Positions 1 to 10,590 of a DNA stretch of 64,000 bases are shown here, one piece after another; the first letter of the stretch is position 1; every line of letters begins with the position of its first letter. The position numbers and the translations under genes are program-made. Source of the stretch: Cannabis sativa (lineage: Eukaryota > Streptophyta > Magnoliopsida > Rosales > Cannabaceae); the NCBI RefSeq assembly GCF_029168945.1, contig NC_083605.1:21279280-21343279 (forward strand), written 5' to 3'. Under the pieces are notes generated by a model. That model was not told the DNA's origin and searched no databases. It was given only the letters and a program-made list of their open reading frames with translations.

Positions 1-60
1 TGTGTTTTGCGGCCTCGGCGTATCGTTTTCGCTCCTTGCGAGTGTTCCCTCCGATATGGG
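1..60 (-). pseudogene. gypsy-X gag C-terminal / gag-protease linker fragment
   Basis: Read on the minus strand, these 60 bases continue the gag frame that breaks off at 7745. Together the two pieces give the GGPH-type motif (Ile-Ser-Gly-Gly-Pro-His-Ile-Gly-Gly) followed by a basic stretch, typical of the linker before protease in plant Ty3/gypsy polyproteins. The interruption is copia element 1. The protease and the rest of pol would lie left of the window. Confidence 0.7.
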
Positions 61-1513
61 TGTTGGGTTTTATGCCCTAAATAAAACTCTTTACAATCTG
101 ATTAGTTATCAATATAAGAAATTTGAAGTGATTGATGTTTGCATGAATTTTACATGCCAATGGTTTAATATGTTTAATATGTTTATTACATTCATACACA
201 CAAAATCAGTTAAATCCAGATCATATGTTTATTCACAATTATAGTATCGTCAACACAGCGGAATGTGATTGTGATCATATGAATCAAAAGTTTTGGTCCC
301 TGTTTCATCAGTGTTATTGGATTTACACTAATGTGATAATCAGCGATGATGTGTACTTACACTTGGAGTAAGTGTTATGTTCTTTTCAGGACATTAGTAA
401 AGTATACTAGTTTCGAATGTATGGAGTATACATTGGACTGGACCGATATTGCAACTAAGTTAAGATATTACAAACTTACCGTTATACATATCTTTCCCAG
501 TCAATATCAGTAGTTGATCTTAAGATTAAAAGAATCTAAATCCTGATATGCTTAGGCTCAACTCAGGAGTACTATTCATGTTCTTAGATTTATTAGTTAA
601 GCCTACCTTTGGGTCAGGGTGATATGTATATTTTGGGAACATGATAGTATGATTGAGTGGGAGTGCTGAACATAAATATGGAATCTATAGCTTCTACTGG
701 TGTATAGAAGTCAAGTGATGATTCCCTTCGAGCTTAGCAAATAGAAGTAAATGGATGAGCTCTTGTTTAACTGACTAATTATTAGATCACTAAACACCAT
801 TTACAGGTAGCTAAGTGTTTTAAGGGGCAAAATACATTGAGGGGTGAGAACGGTAAAGAAATCCCATCTTGATGTAAATCATCTATATAGAGGATCTTTG
901 AATCACAATAAGATTATAACAATGGTTAAATGAGATAGTATATTGGTATCGTGAAACATACAATATGCTCTATATAAGTCTGAGAGTGCAATTCTAAGTT
1001 CTAAGAGTGGATTCAACGAAGAATTAATAAGTAGGAATTTACTTGGTAAATTTGGTTCACTTATTGGAAGCTCAGCATATAGATCCATTCACAACACATG
1101 CTTTCATTAGCCTTTCTGACAGAAATTTCTCTCTTCAGAAAACTGAGCCTTCATCACTCTCTACCTTGGCCGAAATCTCTCTCTCTCTTTTCCCTTCATC
1201 TTTTTCGTGACCCTAGTGAAAGAGTAAGTGCCCACACACAGCAAGCAGTAACTCAATCATAGATTGGAAGACTGTGAAGGATCAAAGCTTGAAGAAGAAG
1301 GAGATTCGGGCTCAGATCTTAATTATACTCTGCTACAGAAAGGAATCAAGGGTTAGAGATCTGAGTGGAAGGAGACATTTATTCCGCTGCATCAATGTAA
1401 GGTTTTCTTAACTTTATATGTGTTTATTTTATCGTTTTAGAAAGTTCATATTTAGGGTGTTAATAAACATACTTGTGAGTAGATCTAAGATCCTGGTAAA
1501 ATAATTCCCAACA
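61..1513 (+). repeat. 5' LTR of element 1 (subfamily 1, internally deleted)
   Basis: Starts TGTTGGGTTTTATGCC and ends TTCCCAACA. Compared with the LTR at 10591-12500 it lacks roughly 465 bp at about position 1090. The deletion lies between two CAT triplets and removes the upstream promoter region and the TATAAATA box, so this copy has probably lost its own promoter. The undeleted sequence is kept in the 3' LTR remnant (6838-7744). Confidence 0.92.
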
Positions 1514-1515
1514 AC

Positions 1516-1528
1516 TGGTATCAGAGCC
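1516..1528 (+). other. Primer-binding site, initiator-Met tRNA type
   Basis: TGGTATCAGAGCC lies two bases after the LTR end and is complementary to the 3' end of plant initiator Met tRNA, the usual primer of Ty1/copia elements. All other intact copies in this window have a variant (TGGCCTCAGAG). Confidence 0.85.
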
Positions 1529-1703
1529 ATGTTAATTGATTTACTTGCATGTAATTTGGACTTTAAAACGATTGTTTGTATGTTTTTTGGATTGTATCAT
1601 GTTGTATTGAGTGTTATTTGATGATTGATTGATGTTTGTGAAATTTTCGTGAAAAATAATTGTGATTTCGTTTCTGGAATTATTTTTATTGGATAGTATG
1701 GAA

Positions 1704-2451
1704 TAGGGGTGTTCACAAAGTATCCGATCCAATCCAATCCGCACGATCCAATCCAATCCAATCCGCAAAATGCGGATATCCGCACTTGTGCGGATTGGAT
1801 TGGATTGAAAAATCTAAAATCCGCACTTGTGCGGATTGGATGTTGTTTGACCTCAAAAAGTAACCGATCCAATCCAATCCGCACTTAATTATATATATTT
1901 TTAAAAAATTATAATATGTAATATATATTAATTAAAAAAAGACACAAACTTCTAATTTCTTAATCTTTTTTAATAATATATTGAGTTGGTACATTTTATT
2001 TATTTTGTAATAAAAAACACAAAAAAAATAATTCTTATTCACATAAACACATACACATAAAGTTTAAATATATATATACTAGCTTATTTATTTTAGTAAT
2101 TAGATACATATATATTTTAGTGTAAATCTAAAGATAAGTATATATATATATATTGATATATATGTATATTGATTTAATTTGTATATAAATAGAGATAGAA
2201 ATAGATTAGTATTGGAGATTAAGAAAATAGTATTTTTTTAATTTTTTTTCTATGAAATATTAAATAATTTATTATTAAAAAAGTAACCGATCCAAAATAA
2301 CCGATCCAATCCGCACTATTGCGGATTGGATTGGATTGGATTTAAACTCTTATGCGGATCGGATTGGATCCAAAATATGAAATCCGCACTTAGTGCGGAT
2401 TGGATGTTGTTTGACCAAAAAAGTGCGGATTGGATCGGATGAACACCCCTA
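1704..2451. mobile_element. hAT-type MITE inserted in the leader of element 1
   Basis: Perfect 12-bp terminal inverted repeats TAGGGGTGTTCA / TGAACACCCCTA, flanked by the 8-bp duplication GTATGGAA (1696-1703 and 2452-2459). The duplication fits the hAT preference nTnnnnAn. Element 2 has the empty site (TAGTATGGAAAAAATT near 12680). Both ends carry several subterminal copies of TGCGGATTGGATTGG in both orientations; the middle is AT-rich. There is no transposase frame. Short frames crossing it are chance products of the repeats. Confidence 0.9.
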
Positions 2452-2854
2452 GTATGGAAACAATTAAGCAAGTTAGCCTTTTACAGAACTCAATTTGGAT
2501 TTTATTTGAATTAGTTATGATTTTTTGAAGATTTGACAAAATCAGGGCTGTGCTAATATTTTCCTGCGATCGCAGAACTGTCCGTACAGTTTCGAATTTT
2601 TTCTATTTTCTTCAATTTTTCATACTTTTTCATGGAATTAACTTCCAATTTTTTGTATGGTTTTGTATATATACTATTACTATTCCTAATTCAATTCTAA
2701 TTATCATTTTGAATTAATTTTATTTTTTTTTAATTTAATTCAAGATATTAGTGTAATTTGAATTTGAATAGAATTAGTATTTATCTTTTTGCTTAAAAAT
2801 CTATCTTATTTTTAAATTTGATTATATTTTTTTTAAATTTAAGGTCAGATTTTT

Positions 2855-2990
2855 TAAGATATTTAAAAATATCTTATCTTTTAAGATATTTATAATATCT
2901 TTTAAAGATATTTATAATATCTTTTAAGATATTTAAAAATATCTTATCTTTTAAGATATTTTAAAAATATCTTATCTTTTAAGATTTTTT
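2855..2990. repeat. Palindromic AT minisatellite (ATATCTTTTAAGATAT)
   Basis: Irregular repeats of ATATCTTTTAAGATATTTA and its near-complement, each unit being able to fold back. The matching place in element 2 (13085-13265) has more units, and subfamily 2 lacks the array, so it expands or contracts between copies. Confidence 0.7.
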
Positions 2991-3813
2991 AATTAAATCT
3001 TTTTAGATATTTTGACCTTATTTAAATTTAAAATAAGATATTTATAATCATGTAATTTTAAATAGATATAAGATATTTTGCTATCTTTTAAATTTTGTTA
3101 TTTTATTTATTTAAATTAAATTTAAAAATCTGAAAAGATATTTTATTTATCTTTTCTAATTTTTATTTTTAAAATAACATTTAATTTTTAAAAGTAGTTA
3201 GCAAATTTTGAAATGATATTTAGGTTGCTTGAAACCTAATTTTTCAAATAGTAGGTTTAATTTTAAATATTTATTTTATTTTTAAATAATTTCGAAATTT
3301 AAATTTATTTTTTATTTTATTTTCGAAAATTAATTAAATTTTTTTTATTTTTTTTCGAAATTAATTAAAATATTTTTTTTATTATTTATTTTTGGAAATT
3401 ATTTATTTAAAATTAAATAAATCCTACTTCCAACTATCCAGCTAACCTTGTTGCAGGAGTATGTGTTTTTAGCTTGTATGTAAGTTTTAAAAACCTATTA
3501 TTACTTGATTGCAAATAGCCATGGTTACTTTTTGCCAGATCTAATGATCTGATGGCTCCCTTGGTCAAGTTAATAATTTGTAACAGGTAAATTTTACAAT
3601 CTTCTTTCATTTGTGTATGACCTAGCAACATGATAGGATCCATCCAAAGTGTGCCTGTGTGAGCCTATATGTTTATTTTATTTTTATATAGATGCATATA
3701 GGTTGTTGCTAAATAAAATGTCACACCATGATAGATTTTATTTAGGTCCATTTAGTTTTTGGACCTATTCAATTAATAACAGTTATTCATTTTAAGGTTA
3801 AATTCCTCTCTTT

Positions 3814-3907
3814 TGGGCCTTGTGTGAGAGTTGGGAGCCATAGAAATGGGTACGATATACTGAACCCAGCACCCCCTCACATGAACTACCCCAATTGTGA
3901 AGGCCCA
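3814..3907 (+). other. Conserved 94-nt GC-rich block (element 1)
   Basis: Opens with TGGGCCTT and closes with AAGGCCCA, which are exact complements. Inside are further complementary pairs: TTGGG with CCCAA, and TGGGT with ACCCA around an 11-nt loop. The block has the same 94-nt length in five copies. It could be a structured RNA domain or a promoter with site II (TGGGCC) motifs. Confidence 0.6.
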
Positions 3908-5459
3908 TTTGCCTGATTTGAATAACTGTACTAGGTTAATTATATTAGTTTGACCTAATAAAATTGAATTAGCAACATAATTAACTTTTAAAATATATGA
4001 AAATTTATTTTTCATTTTAATATTTTAAAGTTAATTTTAAGAAAAACACTTTTAGTTTAGATATTATTTCTAGACAAACTATTTGTATTTTTCTTGTATT
4101 TAATTAAATATAGAATTTTAACTAACTAAGATTCTTTCTGGAGCTTATTTAATTAGATATTCCTATTTAAGTTATAAATTAGTTGTATCAACTGATTTTT
4201 CTTAACTAACTTAAATTTGAATATTTGATTTAAATTTTAAATCAAGTTGAGGAATCTTAGGCATTAGTTATTAAAGATTCTTAATATATTTTTTAAGTTA
4301 ATATCTTTTCAAATATTAACTTGAAATGGAATATCTTAGATATTTTTTGGTTAATATCTTTTCAAATATTAACTTCAAAAGATATCTTCAGATTAAGTGG
4401 TTACAACTTAATTTGTGATATTTAATTAAATCTAGATTTGAAATTATTTAAGTTTTAGATTTTTTTCTATATAACTTAAATTAGATATTTTTCAAATTTT
4501 GAAAAGATACTTAGTCAAATAAGATATTTTCTAGATAGTAATTTCTAGACTACTTATTATTTCTAATATTTAAATAGGAAAATATTATACTTTTGTGAAA
4601 TTAATTATTTAAATAATTAATTTTGGTACAATTTTATTAAGTATATTTTTCCTAGTATTAAATAGAAATTAATAATTAAGCCTTCTCTACACTTAATTAT
4701 TATTTCTTAAATTTAATACATTTAATTAAGTTGAAAAATCTAAATATCTAAGTTGATTTTCATCATGATACTTAAATATTTATTGATTCTTCATGACACT
4801 TAATTAAATAGAAAATTATTTTTAGGTTGAAATTTAATTTTTCAACTTAAATTTAAATAATTTTCAAAATATATATTTTTCTTTATTTCATTAATCAATT
4901 TCGAAAATTGCATTTTATTTATGCAATATTTTCGAATTTTTTTATTTTGAAAAATAGATTGGGTTGTAAATTAATTATTTATTTTAATTAATTCTTAGAC
5001 CAACTTCAATCAATGATTTTTTCATTTAATTGATTAATTTAAATAAATGAATTTAAAATATATATTATTAGAAATTGAATTAACTAGTCAAAAGAATATC
5101 TAGATAGGTAATATTTTTGCTTGAAGTATTTCTTTTCTATTTTTTATTATTTTCGAAAATTGTATTTTTATATACTTTAAATTTTCGAATCCAATAAATA
5201 TATTCTCAAAGGAAATTTTTAAGTTGCTAATTATTTATTTAATTCAACTTAAATTAATTTCCTTAATATTTATATTTAAGATTATTACTAAGATGGAAAT
5301 AATTAATTTTATTTCAATCACCATCTATGTATAATTTTATAAATATTATATTAAATTCTTATTTTTGAATTTTAATTCTTAAATAGAATTTAATGAGATT
5401 TATTTATTAGAATAATAAAGAAAATACATTTTAAACAATGAGCTTTATTATTATTTAGA

Positions 5460-5840
5460 TATTCGATCTCCATTGTGGGTTTTACACCGCGTTTGTTTTA
5501 GTGAGTAATCCTCCCTAATGGAAGAACGTTCATTAGCAATTTCGCACCGTTTAATCTCGCATGATAAGTGGTTTGTAAGTGTTTTATATGGTATAGATCA
5601 CCCTAATGGTGGCGACCATATTTGACTTGCAAATTGCGAAACAATGGTAGAAGCTCATAAGATAGAATAGCCTTGACTCTCGCCTAAACGGGACAACGCT
5701 GGATTCTGATCTTGATCGAATAAAAGGTTGCTAGAATGTTTAACATTTTAGATGAGCTGACAACTCTATTCAATGGATGGTAGCTTTGACTCTCGCCTAA
5801 ACGGGACACTGATATCAGTTTGTTGAAAACCTTGGAAATT
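5460..5840 (+). other. Conserved leader module of element 1 (hairpin, duplicated 20-mer, palindrome)
   Basis: A GC-richer island just before gag. It contains a stem-loop at 5586-5621 (arms ATATGGT / ACCATAT, inner stem CACC / GGTG, loop CTAAT), two copies of GACTCTCGCCTAAACGGGAC (5675-5694 and 5788-5807), and the 12-nt palindrome ACTGATATCAGT (5808-5819). The position between primer-binding site and gag is where retroelements keep packaging and dimerisation signals; that function is inferred here, not shown. Confidence 0.6.
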
Positions 5841-5984
5841 ATTTAGGATTGAATTTTTAAGTATTTTCTCATATCATTCCTACTTGCTATGTGCTTATAA
5901 TTTCTGAATTGATTTTGTGTGTTAAACCATTATTGATTTCTATTTGTTGATTTCTATTATTTTGTAGTATCCTGTATTGTCAAA

Positions 5985-6905
5985 ATGAATCCCATGTTAT
6001 CACTGTTGACTGAATATAAGCTGAATGGATCTAACTTTAATAAATGGAATGAGAACATTAATATTGCTCTCATAGGAGAAAGTGCCTTGTTTGTTTTAAC
6101 TGAGCCGTCACCTGAAGTGCCTGGGGACAATGCATCCAAAGCTGTGAAAGAAAAGTATGAGCGTTGGCAGAAGGCAAATGACAAAGCTCTATACTTTATG
6201 CTTTCTAGCATGGTTGACACCCTCAAAACTCGATTTTCTAAAACTGAGAAGGCTGCTGAAGTTATGACGAAGTTAAATGAGCTATTCGGTAAGGCATCAC
6301 TTCAGTCACGCTTTGACGCGACTAAGAAGTACATTAACGCACGGATGGAACCTCATCAAAACGTGCGTGATCATGTTCTCCTCATGTCCAGTTATTTCCA
6401 AGAAGCCCAGGATCATGGTGCTGAAATGGACAGTGCTACTCAAGTAAGTCTTATCTTGAATAGCCTGACTCCAGCATTTCTACCATATACATCAAATTAT
6501 GTCAAGAATAAAAAGGAAATTGACTTTCATGAATTAGTCAATGACCTTCAAACTTATGAAAATTTGATTGGAGGACCCAAGAAGAAAGGGAGTAAACCTC
6601 ATCCTGGTAATGGTAATGGGACGATGAAACCTGAAGCAAATGTTGCCTCTGCTTCAAAGCCCAAATCGAAGAAGAAGTGGAAGAACACCAAGAAGCGAAC
6701 AAAAGTCATGAAAAAGGCTGCTTCTTCTGGTGATGCTACACTTAAAGGAAAATGTTTCCACTGCAATGAAAAAGGTCATTGGAAACCCCAGTGTCCTAAA
6801 CTTCTTGCAAAGAAACAAGGTATTTCCTTTCATAAACTTCTTGCATATAGATCCATGGTCGCCATTCTAGTTGAGAACATTCTGCTTGTAAGACTCATTA
6901 ATTGA
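5985..6905 (+). pseudogene. gag: copia gag, 3' end fused to LTR sequence
   Basis: A 306-codon frame. Residues 1-283 are nearly the same as the 285-aa gag of element 2: a capsid-like N-terminal two thirds, a lysine-rich stretch (about residues 200-245), and a CX2CX4HX4C zinc knuckle at residues 257-270 for RNA binding. From about base 6837 the frame runs into 3' LTR sequence, adding about 22 unrelated residues before a stop. The normal C-terminus, the intron downstream of the zinc knuckle and everything up to mid-LTR are deleted. An AG after a T-rich tract (5966-5967) lies 17 bases before the ATG. The protein would form the particle that packages element RNA; whether this fused version works is unknown. 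Confidence 0.85.
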
Positions 6906-7744
6906 TTCGTGATTGGTCAATTATAATTCTAAAGTTAGACTATGTCTAATTTTATGAATTTTCACTAAGCAGGGGTGAAATTGTAAGGAAAAGAGTTTTC
7001 TGGGTTTATTTATTTATTAATGGACTTTATATGTCTAATTAATAATTAAATTAAATGACAATATTATTTAATAATCTATTTTAGTTATTAAATAATTAGT
7101 TTTGGCATTTAAAAGGTTAGAATTGGAAAATTGGCGTTTTTGAGAAAATAGAGATAAAATTTGATAAAATTGCAAAATTAAGTAAGGCCCAATAACACCA
7201 TATGGCCGGCCACTTAATGATGATTTTTCAAATTATTATTTTCATTATTTTAATGCCAAATAATTCTAAACCTAGATCTAGTAGTTGCCTATAAATAGAA
7301 AGTGATGGCTCATTCACAACACATGCTTTCATTAGCCTTTCTGACAGAAATTTCTCTCTTCAGAAAACTGAGCCTTCATCACTCTCTACCTTGGCCGAAA
7401 TCTCTCTCTCTCTCTCTTTTCCCTTCATCTTTTTCGTGACCCTAGTGAAAGAGTAAGTGCCCACACACAGCAAGCAGTAACTCAATCATAGATTGGAAGA
7501 CTGTGAAGGATCAAAGCTTGAAGAAGAAGGAGATTCGGGCTCAGATCTTGAGTATACTGCCTTTACGAGAAAGGAATCAAGGGTTAGAGATCTGAGTGGA
7601 AGGAGACATTTATTCCGCTGCATCAATGTAAGGTTTTCTTAACTTTATATGTGTTTATTTTATCGTTTTAGAAAGTTCATATTTAGGGTGTTAATAAACA
7701 TACTTGTGAGTAGATCTAAGATCCTGGTAAAATAATTCCCAACA
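6838..7744 (+). repeat. Truncated 3' LTR of element 1
   Basis: Matches the second half of the subfamily 1 LTRs, starting at about GCATATAGATCC and ending CCCAACA. It keeps GGCCGGCC, the TATA box and the R/U5 part that the 5' LTR keeps only partly. The first half of the LTR is lost in the deletion that reaches into gag. Confidence 0.88.
7290..7297 (+). promoter_or_regulatory. TATA box in 3' LTR of element 1
   Basis: TATAAATA in the context GCCTATAAATAGAAAG, the same place as in all complete subfamily 1 LTRs. It is the only TATA box left in element 1, so any transcription from the element would start here and run rightwards into gypsy-X, antisense to its gag. Confidence 0.65.
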
Positions 7745-9828
7745 ACGGGGACCTCCGGAGATCATGGCCACCCGCCCATTAGGTCGGGGCGGTAGCCCGG
7801 GAATATGCTGGGCGTCACCTGCGGGAGCAGCTGGAGCCAATACTCCTGCTGTAACCCCTGGTGTTCCCGGAGGCATACCCCCAGCCACCTGTCCCGGATT
7901 AAGGTGGGGCAACCTATTTTTGATCCACTCATAGAGGTGGCCCAAACGGATTAGATTTTCGATCTCGTCCTTGAGATTCTTACACTCATAGAGGTACACT
8001 CGTTGTGGTACTCGCATCTTTTGCTCAGGTCTCTCCGGGAGCTGTCTTTGTACAACGGTTGTGGTCTCCGGTAGTGCGTACTTTGCCTAGTGGCGAAGTA
8101 CACACGTTCCTGAGAGTCCGACAACTCTGTGTACTGAGTATATTGGGGGGTGTACCCCTTTTTCTGGCGCTTCTCTCCCGTTCGGGTGCTGCCTTTGGAG
8201 GACCTTTTACTCCTCGATCCCTGGGTAGGGCCTGTTAGGCTAGCAGTCGGGGCAGCCTGTGAAGGAGCTTGCCTATTCACCCCGGATGGGTTGCCAAAAT
8301 GAGAAGATGCTGGCGCCAAAGCTTGGCCCTGGCTATACCCGGGGGTAGCAGAGAACTGTATGCCACTCACTTGTGGAGTCGCGGTCGGGGCAGTACCCGA
8401 GGGCGATACTCCGGGCATGTACCCTGCTATCCCGGTGGGATAATAGCCTCCATAAGCCACGATCTGGGCTTCTTCGAGGTTGATATACTTTTCGACTCTC
8501 TTCTGGAAGTCTTGGAGGCTTGCAGCCCCTTCTTGCTGCAACTCATTCCAGAAGGGAGTCCCAGTACGGATTCCTGCTTGGAGAAGTGCAAGCTGTTATC
8601 CGTCATCAACCTTCTTGGTCTTCGAGGCTTCCTCTCGGAACCTCTTGATGTAATTCTTCAAGGTCTCAGTGGGCAGTTGCTTGATATTGGTCAAGGCACT
8701 AACCTCCAGGTTAACCTTTATGGCGGCGACAAACTGTCTCCGGAAGTTGGTCTGGAGCTTGTTCCAACAGCCCACAGATCCTGGTTCCAGCTTTTTGAAC
8801 CATTCCTCCGCTGACCCACTCAGAGTGAGTGGGAAGCACAGACATTTGGCATCATTGCTGACCCGCATGACTGTCATGACACGGTTGAACCGCAACAGGT
8901 GGTCACTGGGATCAGAGTTCCCGGTATATGCCTCCATTTTGGGCATCTTGAAGTTTTTAGGGAGCTCCGCCTCCAGGATGTGCTTGGCACACGGCTCCCG
9001 ATCCTCGCTGTCTGAATCGGAGTCGTGTCCCTTCTGCCTCCGGGAGATTTGAGCAATGTCTTTTCGAAGTATGGCGAGTTCCGCCATAATCCCTTCATTT
9101 AACGTACTCGAGGAAACCACGGGCCCGTATCTTTTTTGGTCAAGGTGATCCCGGAGGTCACCTTGATTCCCATTGATTTGATTTCTCAGATCAATGGGAG
9201 GACATCTCTGTCCTCTTCTCCCTCTACCCCCTGGTTCCTGGTGCACAGAAACGCTTTTTCGGTCCCCTCGATCCTGAGGGCCAAGACTCCCTTTTTGGGG
9301 CTTGCCCCTCTGCGGACCTTTCCCTTTAGGGAAATCTGAGCGGACCCTTCGCGGATCCTGCACCTTTTTCTTTCGCCCAGGGATAGAAGTAGGGTTTTTC
9401 GTCTGATTTCCCTCAGCAGGATATCTTATAGGGCTAGGGTCCCTAGATTTCTGCTGCTGGGAATTAGGCGAAGACGTCGCTGGCTCTCTGTTGAGTCCAG
9501 CGGTCATTGCCTTGGGGTGCACGTGAATGCCAGCTGCTTCCATGGCTTTCTGCATGGCTAGCATCACTTCCTGCATTTTTTGGTTTTGCGCTTTCTGAGC
9601 TTCGATCTCGGCTTCATGATCGATAGCTTTTTGTCTGAGAAGCACCAGCTCTGAGTAACTTCCTTCGTCATGGGCATACTCGTCGAGGTTCCCCTCGTAG
9701 TCCTCGTCGGGGACTATTTCTTCTTCTTCCTCGGACTCCTCTGCTGCTCTTGAGGCTACATCTTCCTCATTTGGGTCTTGAGCATCTTCCAGAGGGCGAG
9801 GCTGACGTGTACTTCTTGTCTCCACCAT
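7745..9828 (-). pseudogene. gag: gypsy-X gag (Ty3/gypsy), interrupted
   Basis: On the minus strand an ATG at 9828 opens a 410-codon frame. It has an acidic N-terminus, a glutamine-rich helix, a basic Arg/Lys/Pro/Gln stretch, then the gag domain of plant Ty3/gypsy elements (about residues 290-400, with the DHLLRFNRVM and SAEEWFKKL signatures). A stop at about 8596 interrupts it. The same frame goes on to about 7990, where a small deletion shifts the frame within the CX2H-type motif (KRCEYHNE...). The last part (to 7745) reads ECKNLKDEIENLIR and reaches the GGP motif, where copia element 1 is inserted. Plus-strand frames opposite this gene are shadows. Confidence 0.85.
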
Positions 9829-9870
9829 TTTTGTGAAGTCAAATGCTTGTTGTGTAACAACTTTCCTCAG

Positions 9871-9888
9871 CTCTCAATGAAAGCACCA
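9871..9888 (-). other. Primer-binding site of gypsy-X
   Basis: Minus-strand TGGTGCTTTCATTGAGAG, three bases after the LTR end. It starts with TGG (complement of a tRNA CCA end). I did not identify the tRNA. Confidence 0.7.
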
Positions 9889-9891
9889 AAA

Positions 9892-10590
9892 TGTTGACCG
9901 AGATTTTCGGCAACTATTAAAATATGATTATAATATTGAGCTGTAAGAAAGTGAGATAAGGATTTTTACGTGGTTGGGGCGTTAATGAGCCTTAGTCCAC
10001 GAGTCTTTGTTATTAATGGATGTATTTAATACAGATTCCACACTTGAGGGAATGTTACCCTTATAAATACAGAGAATGTTCTTGGTGAGTATTTGCTCTT
10101 CTTGCTCATATGCAACCCAAGATTCTCGATCCCATTAAATGAGTTTTGAGGGGGTATTTATAGTATTTTGGTGGGGTAATCCCTAGAATTGTTCTTACAA
10201 ACGTATCTGTAAGTATCCATAAAGTTGGGTATTCCCAATGAATATTCCATGGGTAATGCATGGTCAAATCCCTAGGTGCTGTAGGGTTTTTATGAGGAAT
10301 GTCCTTTTTGCCTTGTGATTGATGTGACTCTTCGCAGAGTAGCCGTCGCTAGACTTAAATGATCATTATTGTGGCGCTGCTGTTTGGAGGTTGTGCCGTC
10401 AGACTTTATTGCGTGTTGCAGTCCCAACACGCTTCCTCCCATGCAGCATTAAATGCGACTTGATTGCTCAGGAGAGGCCTGACACTTCCTGGAGAGGCTT
10501 TATGCTATGCGAGCTTCCGGGAGCACCTTGTACTCCGGGTGCCTCCTCCGGGACCTATGCCCAGGGTGCTTCCTTGTGGCGTGCAAAGAC
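9892..10590 (-). repeat. 5' LTR of gypsy-X, larger part
   Basis: On the minus strand the LTR ends ...CGGTCAACA at 9892, next to the primer-binding site. It is cut at 10590 by element 2 and resumes at 20751 after the duplicated AAGAC, ending at 20831, about 780 bp in all. It has a TATA box on the minus strand (10155-10162). Confidence 0.85.
10155..10162 (-). promoter_or_regulatory. TATA box of gypsy-X LTR
   Basis: Minus-strand TATAAATA in the context ACTATAAATACCCC, between the LTR start on the right and gag on the left, as expected for the U3/R border. Confidence 0.6.

Larger units (their letters stand above)
2460..5455 (+). other. AT-rich non-coding leader of element 1
   Basis: Almost pure A/T sequence with no frame of note. 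It holds the palindromic minisatellite (2855-2990), a conserved island at about 3421-3690 found in every copia copy here, and the 94-nt GC-rich block (3814-3907). Apart from these I see only drifted AT-rich sequence. The same leader is found in elements 2, 4, 5, 6 and 7. Confidence 0.75.
61..7744 (+). mobile_element. Copia element 1 (gag-only, rearranged, nested in gypsy-X)
   Basis: A plus-strand Ty1/copia-type element, bounded by TGTTGGG at the left and CCCAACA at the right. The flanking five bases are ATGGG (56-60) and ACGGG (7745-7749), a target duplication with one transition. It has a 5' LTR with an internal deletion, an iMet-type primer-binding site, a hAT MITE, a long AT-rich leader, one gag frame, and then a direct jump from the gag end into the middle of the 3' LTR. 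No pol is present. It lies inside the gag-protease linker of gypsy-X and is therefore younger than it. Confidence 0.9.

Noticed and set aside
1725..1880. GGATTGGATT repeats looked like degenerate telomere or minisatellite DNA
   Set aside because: They are confined to the MITE ends and bounded by its inverted repeats and target duplication.
1541..1884. Two minus-strand frames over the primer-binding region and MITE, rich in RIGLD repeats
   Set aside because: They are translations of the GGATTGGATT repeats of the MITE, not proteins.
8005..9339. Plus-strand frames of 67-181 codons opposite gypsy-X gag
   Set aside because: Shadows of the GC-rich minus-strand gag; composition and place follow the gag codons.
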